Source of the DNA: Blattamonas nauphoetae
Taxonomy: Eukaryota > Preaxostyla > Oxymonadida
DNA length: 64,000 nt
Reading direction: 5' to 3'
Assembly (NCBI GenBank): GCA_033064195.1
Contig: JARBJD010000062.1
Coordinates: forward strand, 1 to 64,000
In this document: positions 54,398 through 64,000 of the stretch, one piece after another
Position numbering within the stretch: the stretch's first letter is position 1
Layout: each line of letters begins with the position of its first letter
The notes under the pieces: model-generated
Databases searched by the model: none
What the model saw: the letters and a program-made list of their open reading frames with translations, nothing else
What the model was told of the DNA's origin: nothing
Made by a program: the position numbers and the translations under genes

Positions 54398-57300
54398 AAT
54401 GTTTGACAATAAAATGTACATTAAACTGTGGGTATCTGTGAAGACTGTGAGTGATTCCTGTAATGTGGGGATCGATCTTGACCGTTTTGCCTGGAGCTCC
54501 ACAGGCTGTTATTGCTCGAATAAAAGTGTTTGTTGTTGATTTACCTCAACAGGCTGGCATAATTTTCAAAGTTCTAAGAAAGTCCTTCTCAACAAGATCT
54601 CTCTGAGCAAGATCTCGATTGTCATTTGTCGACAACAGAATGGAGGTGAGTTCGTATGTTATCATTTTCTGTCTTGAAGGGTATATTTTCACGATTTTAC
54701 TCGTCGTAGATGAGATGATACTAACTTGATCTCGTCTGATTCACTGCCAACATTTTTGCTGTTGCAGCATGCTTCCTGCTTTTTTTCATTGATCCATCTC
54801 TCTCCAATCTCTTCTAATTTCTCCATCATTTCAGGCAAAGCAGTTCTCAACCATCGGAAGTTGAGATGGAACAATCAAGATCCTCTATCGAACGGAATCA
54901 AAAACTTGACAAGAAAGGCAAGTCTCTGGTCTTGGATATCGTCAAGAAAATGATAATAATTGGGCATGGAGGAGGACTCAGACTACTTCCTGTCATATTC
55001 ACACGTTTTCTGGTCATTCTGAGTGATCACTTTACTGTGAATCAATCAGAGGAATCGACGGAAGATAGTATGTTCTCTCCTCATTCTATTCACCATTTTT
55101 CACCAGAAAAGCTCTGGCTCCAGGCCATCACAACCCTTTTCAACAGATCTCCGTACAATTTGAAAGTTCAGTTTCGGAGAACAATTCCACCAACGATCTC
55201 ACGACGACAGTTTCGAAGTACGGGGTTCTCGATGTCCAACGTGGGTTCGAGGACTAGACCACCGCGACTACGAAGATCTTGGCGTCAGGGGGGTGGAAAG
55301 GGTTTAGAGAAGAAGAATTTACTCAATTTGTCGATTGGATGGATGATCACACATCCCCTCCCCGAGAACCACATGCATTGATTAGTGTGACCGTTTTCAG
55401 TTTTTCACTTCATGACAGGTCGAATCTATCAACGTCTGAAGAACTCAGGATTTCTGGACACAACATCTGGGCAGATGCTGGTCCTCAGTTTGTCTCAGGA
55501 GCGTTCGTTTCATCAGCTCTCATCTCAATCTCGTCGCTTCTATCAATATCTGCGACAGTGAACCTGTACATGGAAGGGCACTGAAAATCTGATCTCGACA
55601 GATGTTTTGGGAACCTTCAACAATTCTTCGACAAGCTTCACTTTCCAATCACAACATTTGATGCGTACTTGGCTGTTCTGACACAGTATTGCGATCAATA
55701 GCCTAAAACCTTTTCCGTCCTCCCTTTCCAACAACAAGACGATCTGAAAGTCCTATCAGTTCCAGATCTGGCCGTGCAAACTTACCGATCCAATAAAAGA
55801 TGTCGAAACCTCCTCAATGAAGACTGTATTGCTAGAAGCGTCATTTCTGAACAACTACAGCAGCTGTCCTTTCGTATCTGTGAATGTGATTGGGACACTA
55901 TCCATCAATCAATCATATTCTATTTCTCATTCCATGATTAGTAGCAATTCTCATCTCACCGAATAGTGTTTGAATCTCTCTCTCTCTTTGAAAACCACAA
56001 TCCATATCGAGCAAGTGACAGTGAGAAAAATCAATATTAATGGGTGAATCTTAAACCCGAAATGGATAAGTTTTTGTCGTGGTCAGATTCTGTCAGGATT
56101 GTGAGTTCAATCTGTCAAACTATTTGATGTGTTTGTAACGAAAAGGTGGCTTCACTGAAAAAGACACGTAAGACGTGGTTCTCACGGTCAAAGCAGTCGA
56201 ATAATGTATGTATCTGGGGAGACACTGCTGACGCAAAACAGGGAGAGAAAGATACATGCTTGTAGCAGACCAGGAGCGGCAAAAAAAGTGAAGGACAAAC
56301 GTGATAGAATTGTCCCCACCGATGAGAGTCACTGCATTGTCTGTAAGTAAAATGAAAGGTACATAAAGTGAATATTCACACGATATCTGAATTCCCAGGG
56401 GAGTGAGATCGTTCTGATTTCGAATCGGAAAGTGATGAGGTCGAAAAGAGTCATCGAGGAAACTCTCACTCATAGATATTATCTGAGTCCAATATTTCGT
56501 GTGTGGAGCGCCAGAAAGATTTGCATGGACATACGTTGCTTTCGAAGTCAGCTATTCAATATCGATACGGAGAAGATCCGAAGGTCTTTGTTGACCATGG
56601 AGTTGGCTCCGATGGATGCATTTTTGATCTGTAAAGGCTTGGCAATCATCGGGACGACAGTAGTTATCATTTATGTGTGGGAATGAAGTGCATTGATTGA
56701 CGCAGGATGTGGATATGGATGTCTAAGTCTCGGACGGTATCTTCGCCGCTGTGAGCAGATCTAATTCACAATCATCGTTTGCTCAGACTTAAAGAACATC
56801 CCCGACGATGACTGGATATGTATATGGCAGCTAGGGTGAATATTCATGGATGGATTTGAGCAGTGACTGATGGCGATGTGAAAGTCAGGATCAGCATGTA
56901 GAAAATGACAACACAATGCAGAAGACCTCATCCCCCCTTCATTATACCTCGTTGATGACATAACATGCGTTTTCGCGACGCATGGAGTGGATTGGTGATG
57001 ATGAGAAATGGGAGTTCGAGAAATGAGTTCAAATCGTAATTACTGAAAATATTAAATAGAGTGTAAAATGTCGGCTAGAATTAGTTCTGGAGGACAGAGG
57101 AAAAAGTTAGCACAAACATGCGGGAGAAGAATGCAGTTGAAGTGGACAGTGTGTTCTAAGATGTTGTCAGTAGCGCGAGGCAAAGCGGTCCCCACATTTT
57201 GGGAATCCCTCAGATGAGAAAAAATATTTGATAAAAACGGACGTCTTGTCGTGGAACATATATGGTTTATTCTTCACAGATCGTGATTACTTGACATGGC

Positions 57301-57544
57301 GTTGATTATTACCGCTCCTATTTCCCAAATAGAAGATCTTTGGATAGATTTTCGTCCACATCTCACACCTATTGTAATAGATATGAGCTTGCTGACGTGA
57401 TGGACTAGTGGTGGGTTACCCCTCATCCACTCCTGTTCTCGTGGTTAGATTTTCGCCGAGCACTTTGTCTTTTGTCATTTCAATAGATTAATGAATCAAC
57501 AACGTGTATTTGGAAGTAATTAAGATTCTGAACATCCAGCTATT
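54398..57544. other. Degenerate sequence, no intact gene
   Basis: About 3 kb with broken coding texture. Around 55180-55580 two plus-strand frames (VSKYGVLDVQRGFED; REEEFTQFVDWMDDHTSPPRE; ADAGPQFVSGAFVSSALI) look protein-like and probably belong to one decayed gene, possibly related to the RHS-like relic further right, but I could not align them. 55950-57500 shows nothing I can support. Confidence 0.35.
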
Positions 57545-58595
57545 ATTCTTAACTAGTGCCATTTCGGTCCTGGAGGACGGTAACGCTTGCTGCGAAAGAT
57601 CGAACCTCATTTTGAATTTTTCGATTGGGATTCGTCATTTCACCAGGGGAATCGCATCATGCAGCTCATCGAGTGTGTCCGGTGAGTGGGCTTATAGATG
57701 TGTCATTAACCCGGTCCGTGTCACCAACCCGGAACATGGGGTTGAAATAAACCTTTTTGGTCTAACTAAGAAAAAAATAAAATTTGAGAATTTTCTATCG
57801 AGGCGAATCGGAGAAAACCCCAAAATACTGTATACAGCAGGAATACACACTTTTTTTCAAACTTTGTCAGCTCGTTTCTCCACAACCAGATATCCGTTTT
57901 AAACCAAATAAAAAGCATTTTTATCGTGAATATATCGAAAAAAGACTCTCAAAAAAATAAAAAATTTTTCTTCCCAAAAAAGTTTTTGTCGAGAAAAATG
58001 ACGTTTTTTCCCAACTGTCCAAATACCCAACATTATTTTTTCACAAAAATCTTTTCTCGAAAAAAACGTTTCTGTGGAAAATTTCATCAAAATTGGTCCA
58101 CAGGTTGTGGAGATATGATTTGGACACACTACCAAAAGGGTCTAAAATGAGGTTTTTTGAGGTTTTCTCCGATTCGCCAAGGTAGACAATTTTAAAATTT
58201 TTGTTTCTTAGTTTGACCAAAATGGTTTGTTTCAACCCCATGTTCCGGGTTGGTGACAGAACCGTGTTAATTACACATCTATTACACCTTATCTCTCAAA
58301 TAACCCCAGCAGAAGTGGTCGCCGGGGGCCATGTCTGGGGATCGTGTTGGCCATACAACAGGACCATTCATCCAAATCCAACTGTTGCAGAAGACATGCT
58401 TTTGTTGTGCTCTTGTCTCTCGTGCAGTGTGAGAAGATACACCATCTTGCATGAAGAACTGTGTTTCGAAATGCGATCGCACATGAAAGGCTGGAAAGAA
58501 AACCTCAATCGGAACTCCTCGGATGACAGTTCCATTAGTCTTGGTGTTTTGTTCTCTCTCGTTTCACAGACTGATATCGAACGAAGGGACTGGTG
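57545..58595 (-). pseudogene. Tc1/mariner-type transposase relic, split by an inverted-repeat element
   Basis: Minus-strand motifs: FFMQDGVSSHTARETR (the QDxxxxH catalytic-Asp block), VVWPTRSPDMAPGDHFCWGY and LRDKV, the standard WPxRSPDLxPxDxxLWGxLKDKV block of mariner/IS630 DDE transposases. After the element at 57695-58281 the family continuation TLDELHDAI and IPIEKFKM appears. The N-terminal half is missing, and stops follow, so it is dead. Confidence 0.8.
57695..58281. mobile_element. Inverted-repeat element, core family A (copy 2)
   Basis: 587 bp with termini TAGATGTGT...ACACATCTA and long arms (over 120 bp, including ACCAACCCGGAACATGGGG), flanked by TTA at 57692-57694 and 58282-58284. 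Core words are shared with copies 1, 3, 4 and 5. It lies in the mariner relic. Confidence 0.9.
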
Positions 58596-58735
58596 AAATG
58601 GAATGTGGAAGTCATTACTAAAATCTCGGTATTATTCCCTAATCTCGCAACTTCATCGTTCGTCCTCTTCAGCACACTCCCAACAGCGTCATCAAACATT
58701 CATGCAGGTATTTTACTCAACTCTTCGCATTTAAC

Positions 58736-59846
58736 TTGTTCAACGACTATCGTTGTTTTGGGATAAAGAATGTCTTCAACATCTCCACGGAGAGACACGC
58801 CACTAAGGGTCCACCTCCTCGGACAAACTTCAATCTCCCGGCGACCATCAGAGAAACATACGTGTTCCTGAGAGGTCCGTCAAACATGAGTCAAGTCGAA
58901 CTCCCTGAAATCGATACAATTCCGAAAGACAAGTTCTCTCCATTTACCAAAGACTTTCATGTTTTGTCCACGAATTGAATGAAGCCCTCCGAATTTGAAT
59001 TGTCACAACTTCAGAAGAAATACAACCTTCGTATCACGCATCAACGGACTGCAGCGAACCTATACTCAAGGCACCCACCCAACTATCCACTCCCGGTCGA
59101 CATTCCAAATTCGAAGTGCTTCCCATTTAATTGAAATGTAATTAACCCGGTTCTGTCAACAACCCTGAACATGGGGTTGAAACAAACCATTTTGGTCAAA
59201 CTAAGAAACAAAAATTTTAAAATTGTCTACCTTGGCGAATCGGAGAAAACCTCAAAAAACCTCGTTTTAGGCCCTTTTGGTTGTGTATCCAAATCATATC
59301 TCCACAACCTGTGGACCAATTTTGATGAAATTTTCCACAGAAACGTTTTTTTCGAGAAAAGATTTTTGTGAAAAAATAATGTTGGGTATTTGGAAAGTTG
59401 GGAAAAAACGTCATTTTTCTCGACAAAAACTTTTTTGGGAAGAAAAATTTTTTATTTTTTTGAGAGTCTTTTTTCGATATACTCACGATAAAATTGTTTT
59501 TGATTTGGTTTAAAACGGATATCTGGTTGTGGAGATTCGAGCTGAAAAAGTTTGAAAAAATGTGTGTTCCTGCTGTATACGGTATTTTGAGGTTTTCTCC
59601 GATTCTTCTCACTATCAACTGCAACTGAAAATGGACGAGACCGAATCGATACCCCAAATCAACTTTCTCTCTGCGATATTCAATCATTCAACGTTGGCTT
59701 CAGGTCATTCACTCACAGAAGCTGGATCCAATCTGATGTATCTTTGGCTCAACCTCCTCAAGAAAGTCTACAATCTCAACCATTACCAGATCTATCCGTG
59801 GCTTCTCTATATCGCACATCCAACAAATATCGATTGTCCTATTTGA
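58736..59846 (+). pseudogene. Second RHS-like gene relic
   Basis: Plus-strand segments RTNFNLPATIRETYVFLRG and ELPEIDTIPKDKFSPFTKDF match ANIKLPTPIAESYVCLRN and LPDITQIPAEKLRDFEEQW of the RHS-like gene at 14410-20084. IFNHSTLASG then SNLMYLWLNLLKKVYNLNHY matches MFIHSTLAPN then SNLMFLWLALLSTVYGLSQQ. The two parts are separated by the element at 59131-59607. Frames shift and stops intervene, so it is a decayed paralogue of which only the C-terminal middle is visible. Confidence 0.7.
59131..59607. mobile_element. Inverted-repeat element, core family A (copy 3, truncated)
   Basis: The left arm resembles that of copy 2 (ATTAACCCGGTTCTGTCAAC, GAACATGGGGTTGAAACAAA) and the interior is inverted relative to copy 2 with high identity. 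The right arm stops after GGTTTTCTCCGATTC, so roughly 110 terminal bases are missing. It interrupts the second RHS-like relic. Confidence 0.8.
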
Positions 59847-60085
59847 AAGGGTACTTCCACAGAATCTTTCATTGACCAACGAAATATCTGGGGTATTCCC
59901 TTTCAGGGTATCGCTGATTAAAATAGATGTCTTTGTTCTCAAAATGAACCTTTCACAAAAGCAGATAGAAGAAGGTACACCAACAGTCCATGTCAAGTTG
60001 TGAAAGTGGTGTTTCGAGTTCGTAGCTTAATCGAATGTCCAGTGAAATTAGAACCAAATCAATTAAAGTGATTTCTCTCCCTATT

Positions 60086-60797
60086 CTCTTCTCGGAAGTT
60101 TCTCACGATATCGTCTGTTTGACGCTCGTGTCGCTTCTGTTGCCTCAATGAAGTTCAGAAGAGCATTGTCAGACGCGGCCTGTTCTATTCTGTCTTCTCC
60201 CTTGGTGAGCGGATTCTGTGAGATGTGGTGTTTGGTCACGCATACACACAGAGAAAACACTGCAGGAAGTTTTGCTCGTCTGAATGGCCATTTTCCTGAG
60301 AGAATGGCGCAGACTGACTAAATTCTTCCAAAAAACCGTTAAACCAGGGCTCTTTGATGTTTATTTTGTTCATTGCGGCCATTTTCGACGGTGATTGCGC
60401 CATGTTCTCGTCCACCTGCGAAATAGATAGCATCACCCATGTTGACGGAATGCTCAAACAGTGGGCCGAACTGTGGCCAGGCTTGTTGAAAGGATACCCA
60501 ATCGTGTATTGCTCCTTCAACTGGTTTCGAGGGCATCGTAGCTGTTCCTGTCACTGGAGTGACACCAACAGTCCACTTAAAACAGTGGAAGTGGTGTTTC
60601 CCTGAGAATGTCGAATCAACTGGGTTTGAGCGGATGATTGGTTTATCGATCTGTACGACGGTCGCATCGATGATTGCCGACACATTAGGCAGTACTGGGA
60701 GTCGTTCGGGCTGTGGTCGGCCGAAGAGGTTTGACATGATAGGATAGAGTTGGTCAACAGTCGTCCAGATCGCGCGCCAAGTTGTGGATCGAGACTG
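60086..60797 (-). pseudogene. Harbinger/ISL2EU-type (DDE_Tnp_4) transposase relic
   Basis: The minus strand reads RSTTWRAIWTTVDQLYPIM, then LPNVSAIIDATVVQIDKP, SGKHHFHCFKWTVGV, PSKPVEGAIHDWVSFQQ, NMGDAIYF, and after a stop RFFGRI, then CAILSGKWPF and CVCVTKHHISQNPL. This is the order of the DDE_Tnp_4 fold: first Asp in IIDAT, second in GDAIY, and a third block usually VEnFFGRlK...L...W. The glutamate of the third block is not recognisable and two stops interrupt it, so the gene is dead. Confidence 0.75.
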
Positions 60798-60804
60798 ATT
60801 AGTA

Positions 60805-61670
60805 TGTGTCAGAAACCCGAGCTATTTATAAATCCGATAATTTTTTGAGCAGCTTTTGTCGAGATCTTTACGATAACAATGCATTTTATTTGACTCAAAA
60901 CGGATGGCTGGTTGTAGAGAAAAAAGGACAGAAAGTTGAAAAAATGTGTAGATTCCTAAAGAAAACAGAATTATGAGATTTTCTCCCGACACAGGTGTTT
61001 CGGTGCGGAACCAAATCTTTGTTTTCGTAGTTCGACCAATTCATATTTTTCAAGCCCCATGTTACGGATTTTTAAAAATGTTCGGATTAGTAGATGTTTC
61101 AAGAAACCGAACTTTTCATAAACCCGTCACATGGGGCTTGAAAAAATATACATTGGTCAAACTAAGAAAAATAAAATTTGGTTCCGCGCCGAAACCCCTG
61201 TGTCGGGAGAAAACCTCAAAATACCCCCTTTTGCCCGATAAAAAAAATCGTTTCGGTAATATCTTCACAACCCATGAACCGATTTCGATGGAATTTTTCA
61301 CAAACACGTTTTTTTGGTGAAACGAACATTTTGAACAAAATTTGGAGAAAAAATTCTGGATATTTGGGAAAATAGAAAAAACCCATATTTTTCTCGACAA
61401 AAAATTCTTAGAAAAAAATATCTTTTATTTTTTGAGCAGCTTTTGTCGAGAACTTTACGATCACAATGCATTTTAGTTGATTCAAAACGGATGGCTGGTT
61501 GTGGAGAAAAAAGGGGAAATAGTTGAGAAAAATGTGTGGATTCCTAAAGTTAGCAGTATTTTGAGGTTTTTTCCCGACACAGGGGTATCGGCGCGGAACC
61601 ACATTTTATTTTTCTTAGTTTGACCAATGAATATTTTTCAAGCCCCATGTAACGGGTTTTTGACTATGTA
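60805..61670. mobile_element. Inverted-repeat element, core family A (copy 4 plus a half copy)
   Basis: A full copy at about 61085-61664 has arms beginning AAACCCGT(C/T)ACATGGGGCTT and sharing GTCAAACTAAGAAAAATAAA with the other copies. A half copy at about 60805-61080 holds the same core and one arm, in the opposite sense to the left arm of the full copy. Polinton-R begins 6-7 bp after the full copy. Confidence 0.75.
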
Positions 61671-61972
61671 AGTAGTGGTATAAGCGAAATGGGAACCAAA
61701 CTGGCATAGGTGATACTCCTAGGAGAATTGGAACGAGAAATCATTTTGAATCTCAGAGCCAATTGATTTTTGTTAATATGACTCATTCTAATTTCCATCT
61801 CACTTACTACTGAAAATAGTGACATTTCAGAGTAGTCAATATTTGGCCGTAAATTCAAAAATAAAGGCGAAAAACGGACCTCTTGAAAAGTGTCTTTTTT
61901 GAAGCAAATTTTGAGTACTTTTAGAAAACAACGTCGATTTCTTTTTTTATTCAATTTTTTAATTTGTATAAA

Positions 61973-62566
61973 ATGAGCAGCGTCTTGACACCAACACAAC
62001 TACTGGAAATTTTGGACAAAGAAGATTTGAAAATGAAATCACCTCCAACTCTCAATCGACAAGGAACAACATATCTCACTGGAAGTACTTTCGAATACTA
62101 CCTCGAAGAGAAACCAGATGAAATTTATCAAGTGTACGTCAATAGTTTCGTCAAAGGATACAGACCACATCTGAATCGCCAGAAATATCTTCGACCAGCA
62201 AATCGTTGTACAAAAGAGAAGCTTATTGAATCAATGAAAAATGAGAATTGTGAACTCATTTCTGAATACACTCATTCAAGTACTCCAGTAACATATCGAC
62301 ATGAAGGAATCGAATGGATAGTGATCCCATCAAAATGGATGAAAGGATTCAGAACTCATCAGAACAAACGAAAACGATACACACAATCGTTTGTTGAAAA
62401 TGAATTGAAAAAAGAGAATTGTGAACTCATTGGAACATACACAAAGGTACTTGAGCCATTCAAATATCGCGATTTACGAACAAAGAATGAGTATTACGTT
62501 CGCTTGGACAATTGGTTGTATTTTGGAGACCGTCCTCACTTGAGAAAGTACCACGAAAGGTCATGA
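61973..62566 (+). CDS. Polinton three-repeat basic protein, second copy (197 aa)
   Basis: Same length and layout as the copy at 8621-9214, starting at ATG 61973 after the same A/T leader. Twelve residues differ, ten of them within residues about 46-77 (module 1, for example VYVNSFVKGYRPHLNRQK against VYVHAFVKGSRPHTNRQR). The intact frame in both copies argues that the gene is useful to the element. Confidence 0.75.
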   Translation: MSSVLTPTQLLEILDKEDLKMKSPPTLNRQGTTYLTGSTFEYYLEEKPDEIYQVYVNSFVKGYRPHLNRQKYLRPANRCTKEKLIESMKNENCELISEYTHSSTPVTYRHEGIEWIVIPSKWMKGFRTHQNKRKRYTQSFVENELKKENCELIGTYTKVLEPFKYRDLRTKNEYYVRLDNWLYFGDRPHLRKYHERS

Positions 62567-62733
62567 AAACACTGAAAATCTATTTTTGACCACAAATCAA
62601 TGAAATCCAATGTGAGAACCATTTCGAAAAATTCTGAAAAAAATTCTAAAATCTCGGGGACACTGTCGGTCATCGACCAAGACAATCCCGATGAAAATCG
62701 GTTGAGAATTCGTCGAACTGTGTACCGAACTTA

Positions 62734-63334
62734 TAGATCCACTCAAAACCCGGAATTTCTCCTAAACCCGGAACATGGGGGTTGAAAGATACATATTGGG
62801 CAAACTAAGAAAAAAATAAAATTTGAGAATTATAGACCGACGCAAATCAGAGAAACCCTCAAAATACTGTATACAGCAACAATGCCTACATTTTTCTCAA
62901 CTTTTTTGGATCGTTTCTCCACAACCAGCCATCCGTTTTGCACCAAATAAAGTGCATTGTTATCGTAAACATCTCGACAAAAGCTGCTCAAAAAATGAAA
63001 GATATTTTTTTCTAAGACTTTTTTCTCGAGAAAAATATGGGTTTTTTTCTATTTTCCCAAATATCCAGCATTTTTTCTCCAATGTTTTCTCAAATTGTTC
63101 GTTTCATCAAAAAAACGTTTTTGTGAAAATTTTCATCAAAATCGGTTCACAGGTTGTGAAGATATGACCAGTTCTCCTGATTCAAACAGGTCCAAAAGAG
63201 GTATTTTGAGGGTTTCTCTGATTTGCGTCGGTCTATAATTCTCACATTTTATTTTTTTCTTAGTTTGCCCAATATGTATCTTTCAACCCCCATGTTCCGG
63301 GTTTAGGAGAAATTCCGGGTTTTGAGTGGATCTA
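62734..63334. mobile_element. Inverted-repeat element, core family A (copy 5) inside Polinton-R
   Basis: 601 bp with near-perfect arms of about 135 bp (TAGATCCACTCAAAACCCGG...), flanked by TTA at 62731-62733 and 63335-63337. Polinton-L has the empty site (ACCGAAC TTT GGTC at about 8451-8463, inverse), proving insertion after the two Polinton copies separated. Confidence 0.93.
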
Positions 63335-63541
63335 TTAGGTCGAAAAAGTGACGAAAAAGTCGATGTTCCGATTTTGCTACTATGAACCGCTTTATGGCTC
63401 AAATTGTGTTCAAACACGTTTGATTGTGACGGAAATCATTTTGAAAGGTAGGATTTTCGATAAAAAGCACTTCTGAGATTTTTGGTTTGATCCGACCCAT
63501 TGAGGTTTTTTCGGGTTTTTTGAGATTTTTTTAGAAAAGGT

Positions 63542-63778
63542 ATGGACGTTCGGGACTATGTCCTTTTGATCACTTTTCGTCGTCTTATGGTGTTTTTGGG
63601 TGTGAAAACGCTAGTTGGCGTCTTTTTGTGTCATTCATCTCTGAAAACTTTTGACACCTCTACATTCAGACACTTTTTCATGAATTTTCACATTTCACTA
63701 CTTTCACTTCATTTACTCCGTTATTGCATCATTTTAACGAACATAAGTCAACGCGAGACGTATAGCGCATTTCCTTAG
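63542..63778 (+). CDS. Short conserved Polinton frame, second copy, doubtful
   Basis: Open for 78 codons as in 8012-8248, with a handful of substitutions (for example TFRHFFMNF against RFAHFFMNF). The similarity of the flanking non-coding DNA is the same, so coding status is undecided. Confidence 0.25.
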   Translation: MDVRDYVLLITFRRLMVFLGVKTLVGVFLCHSSLKTFDTSTFRHFFMNFHISLLSLHLLRYCIILTNISQRETYSAFP

Positions 63779-64000
63779 TTTCATTTTGTTGGTTCTTCAC
63801 TTCACCGTTTTGACGACTCTTTTCTTCACAACTTGCACACTATTAGATTTTTGCCCCGATTTTCACATATTGCGCCTTCTTTCTCGTTGTTAGAGGAAGG
63901 TGTGCTCAAATTTTCAGAATTTTTTGTCGGATAGTTGTCTCAAAATTTCACTTTTTTGATTCGTCATTTCACAGCTTTTCACAGTGTTTGCATGTTTGAA

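Larger units (their letters stand above)
61671..64000. mobile_element. Polinton/Maverick end (Polinton-R), inverted relative to Polinton-L
   Basis: Begins AGTAGTGGTATAAGCGAAAT; the next 1.7 kb is nearly identical to the reverse complement of 7790-9516 and continues past the right edge. TATGTA (61665-61670) is the candidate 6-bp target duplication. It contains the 197-residue repeat-protein gene, one inserted inverted-repeat element and the small 78-codon frame. Confidence 0.88.

Noticed and set aside
9517-61670. The whole 52 kb as cargo of a single giant Polinton
   Set aside because: Both AGTAGTG termini point away from the interval, so the elements extend outward, and the interior is ordinary host genes.

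Overview
The window reads as nuclear DNA of an anaerobic protist, most likely a metamonad of the oxymonad type (for example Blattamonas-like). This is an inference from: protein-coding genes on both strands broken by very short GT-AG introns (29-103 bp, many near 30-50 bp); a flavodoxin plus 2[4Fe-4S] protein typical of anaerobes; an SF-assemblin-like coiled-coil gene; a dynein heavy chain relic; a beta-helix/transmembrane surface-protein relic; and abundant Polinton/Maverick DNA. TAA, TAG and TGA all act as stops, so the code looks standard.

Layout. 1-9516: end of a Polinton (Polinton-L) lying off the left edge, with a 5' gene stub, integrase, protein-primed DNA polymerase B and two members of a small repeat-protein family, all on the minus strand and tightly packed; its terminus is ...CACTACT at 9516. 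9517-14409: gene-poor host DNA with a hypothetical minus-strand gene, a GTCCTAT foldback, and a poly(A)-polymerase-like fragment. 14410-20084: an RHS/Crinkler-like P-loop NTPase gene on the minus strand with a 30-bp x 11 minisatellite, split by a hAT-like element. 20204-46061: the conserved host block: flavodoxin/ferredoxin, TAF1, a WD40 protein, a ferric-reductase/NADPH-oxidase-like protein, an ArfGAP, EME1, POLR3C (RPC3), two helical-repeat proteins transcribed divergently, and an SF-assemblin-like gene. 46062-61670: a transposon graveyard. A 6,084-bp Mutator-like element with 9-bp target duplication carries a dynein heavy chain fragment joined to a surface-protein fragment and sits inside a decayed transposase-like gene; around it are several ~600-bp inverted-repeat elements sharing one core, mariner and Harbinger/ISL2EU transposase relics, and a second RHS-like relic. 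61671-64000: a second Polinton end (Polinton-R), inverted relative to Polinton-L and running off the right edge, itself hit by one of the ~600-bp elements.

How it fits together: the middle third is ordinary eukaryotic transcription, repair, trafficking and redox machinery; the flanks record successive waves of DNA transposition. Because elements are nested in one another and in recognisable reading frames, several insertions can be checked against their empty sites inside this window, giving target-site lengths directly from sequence.
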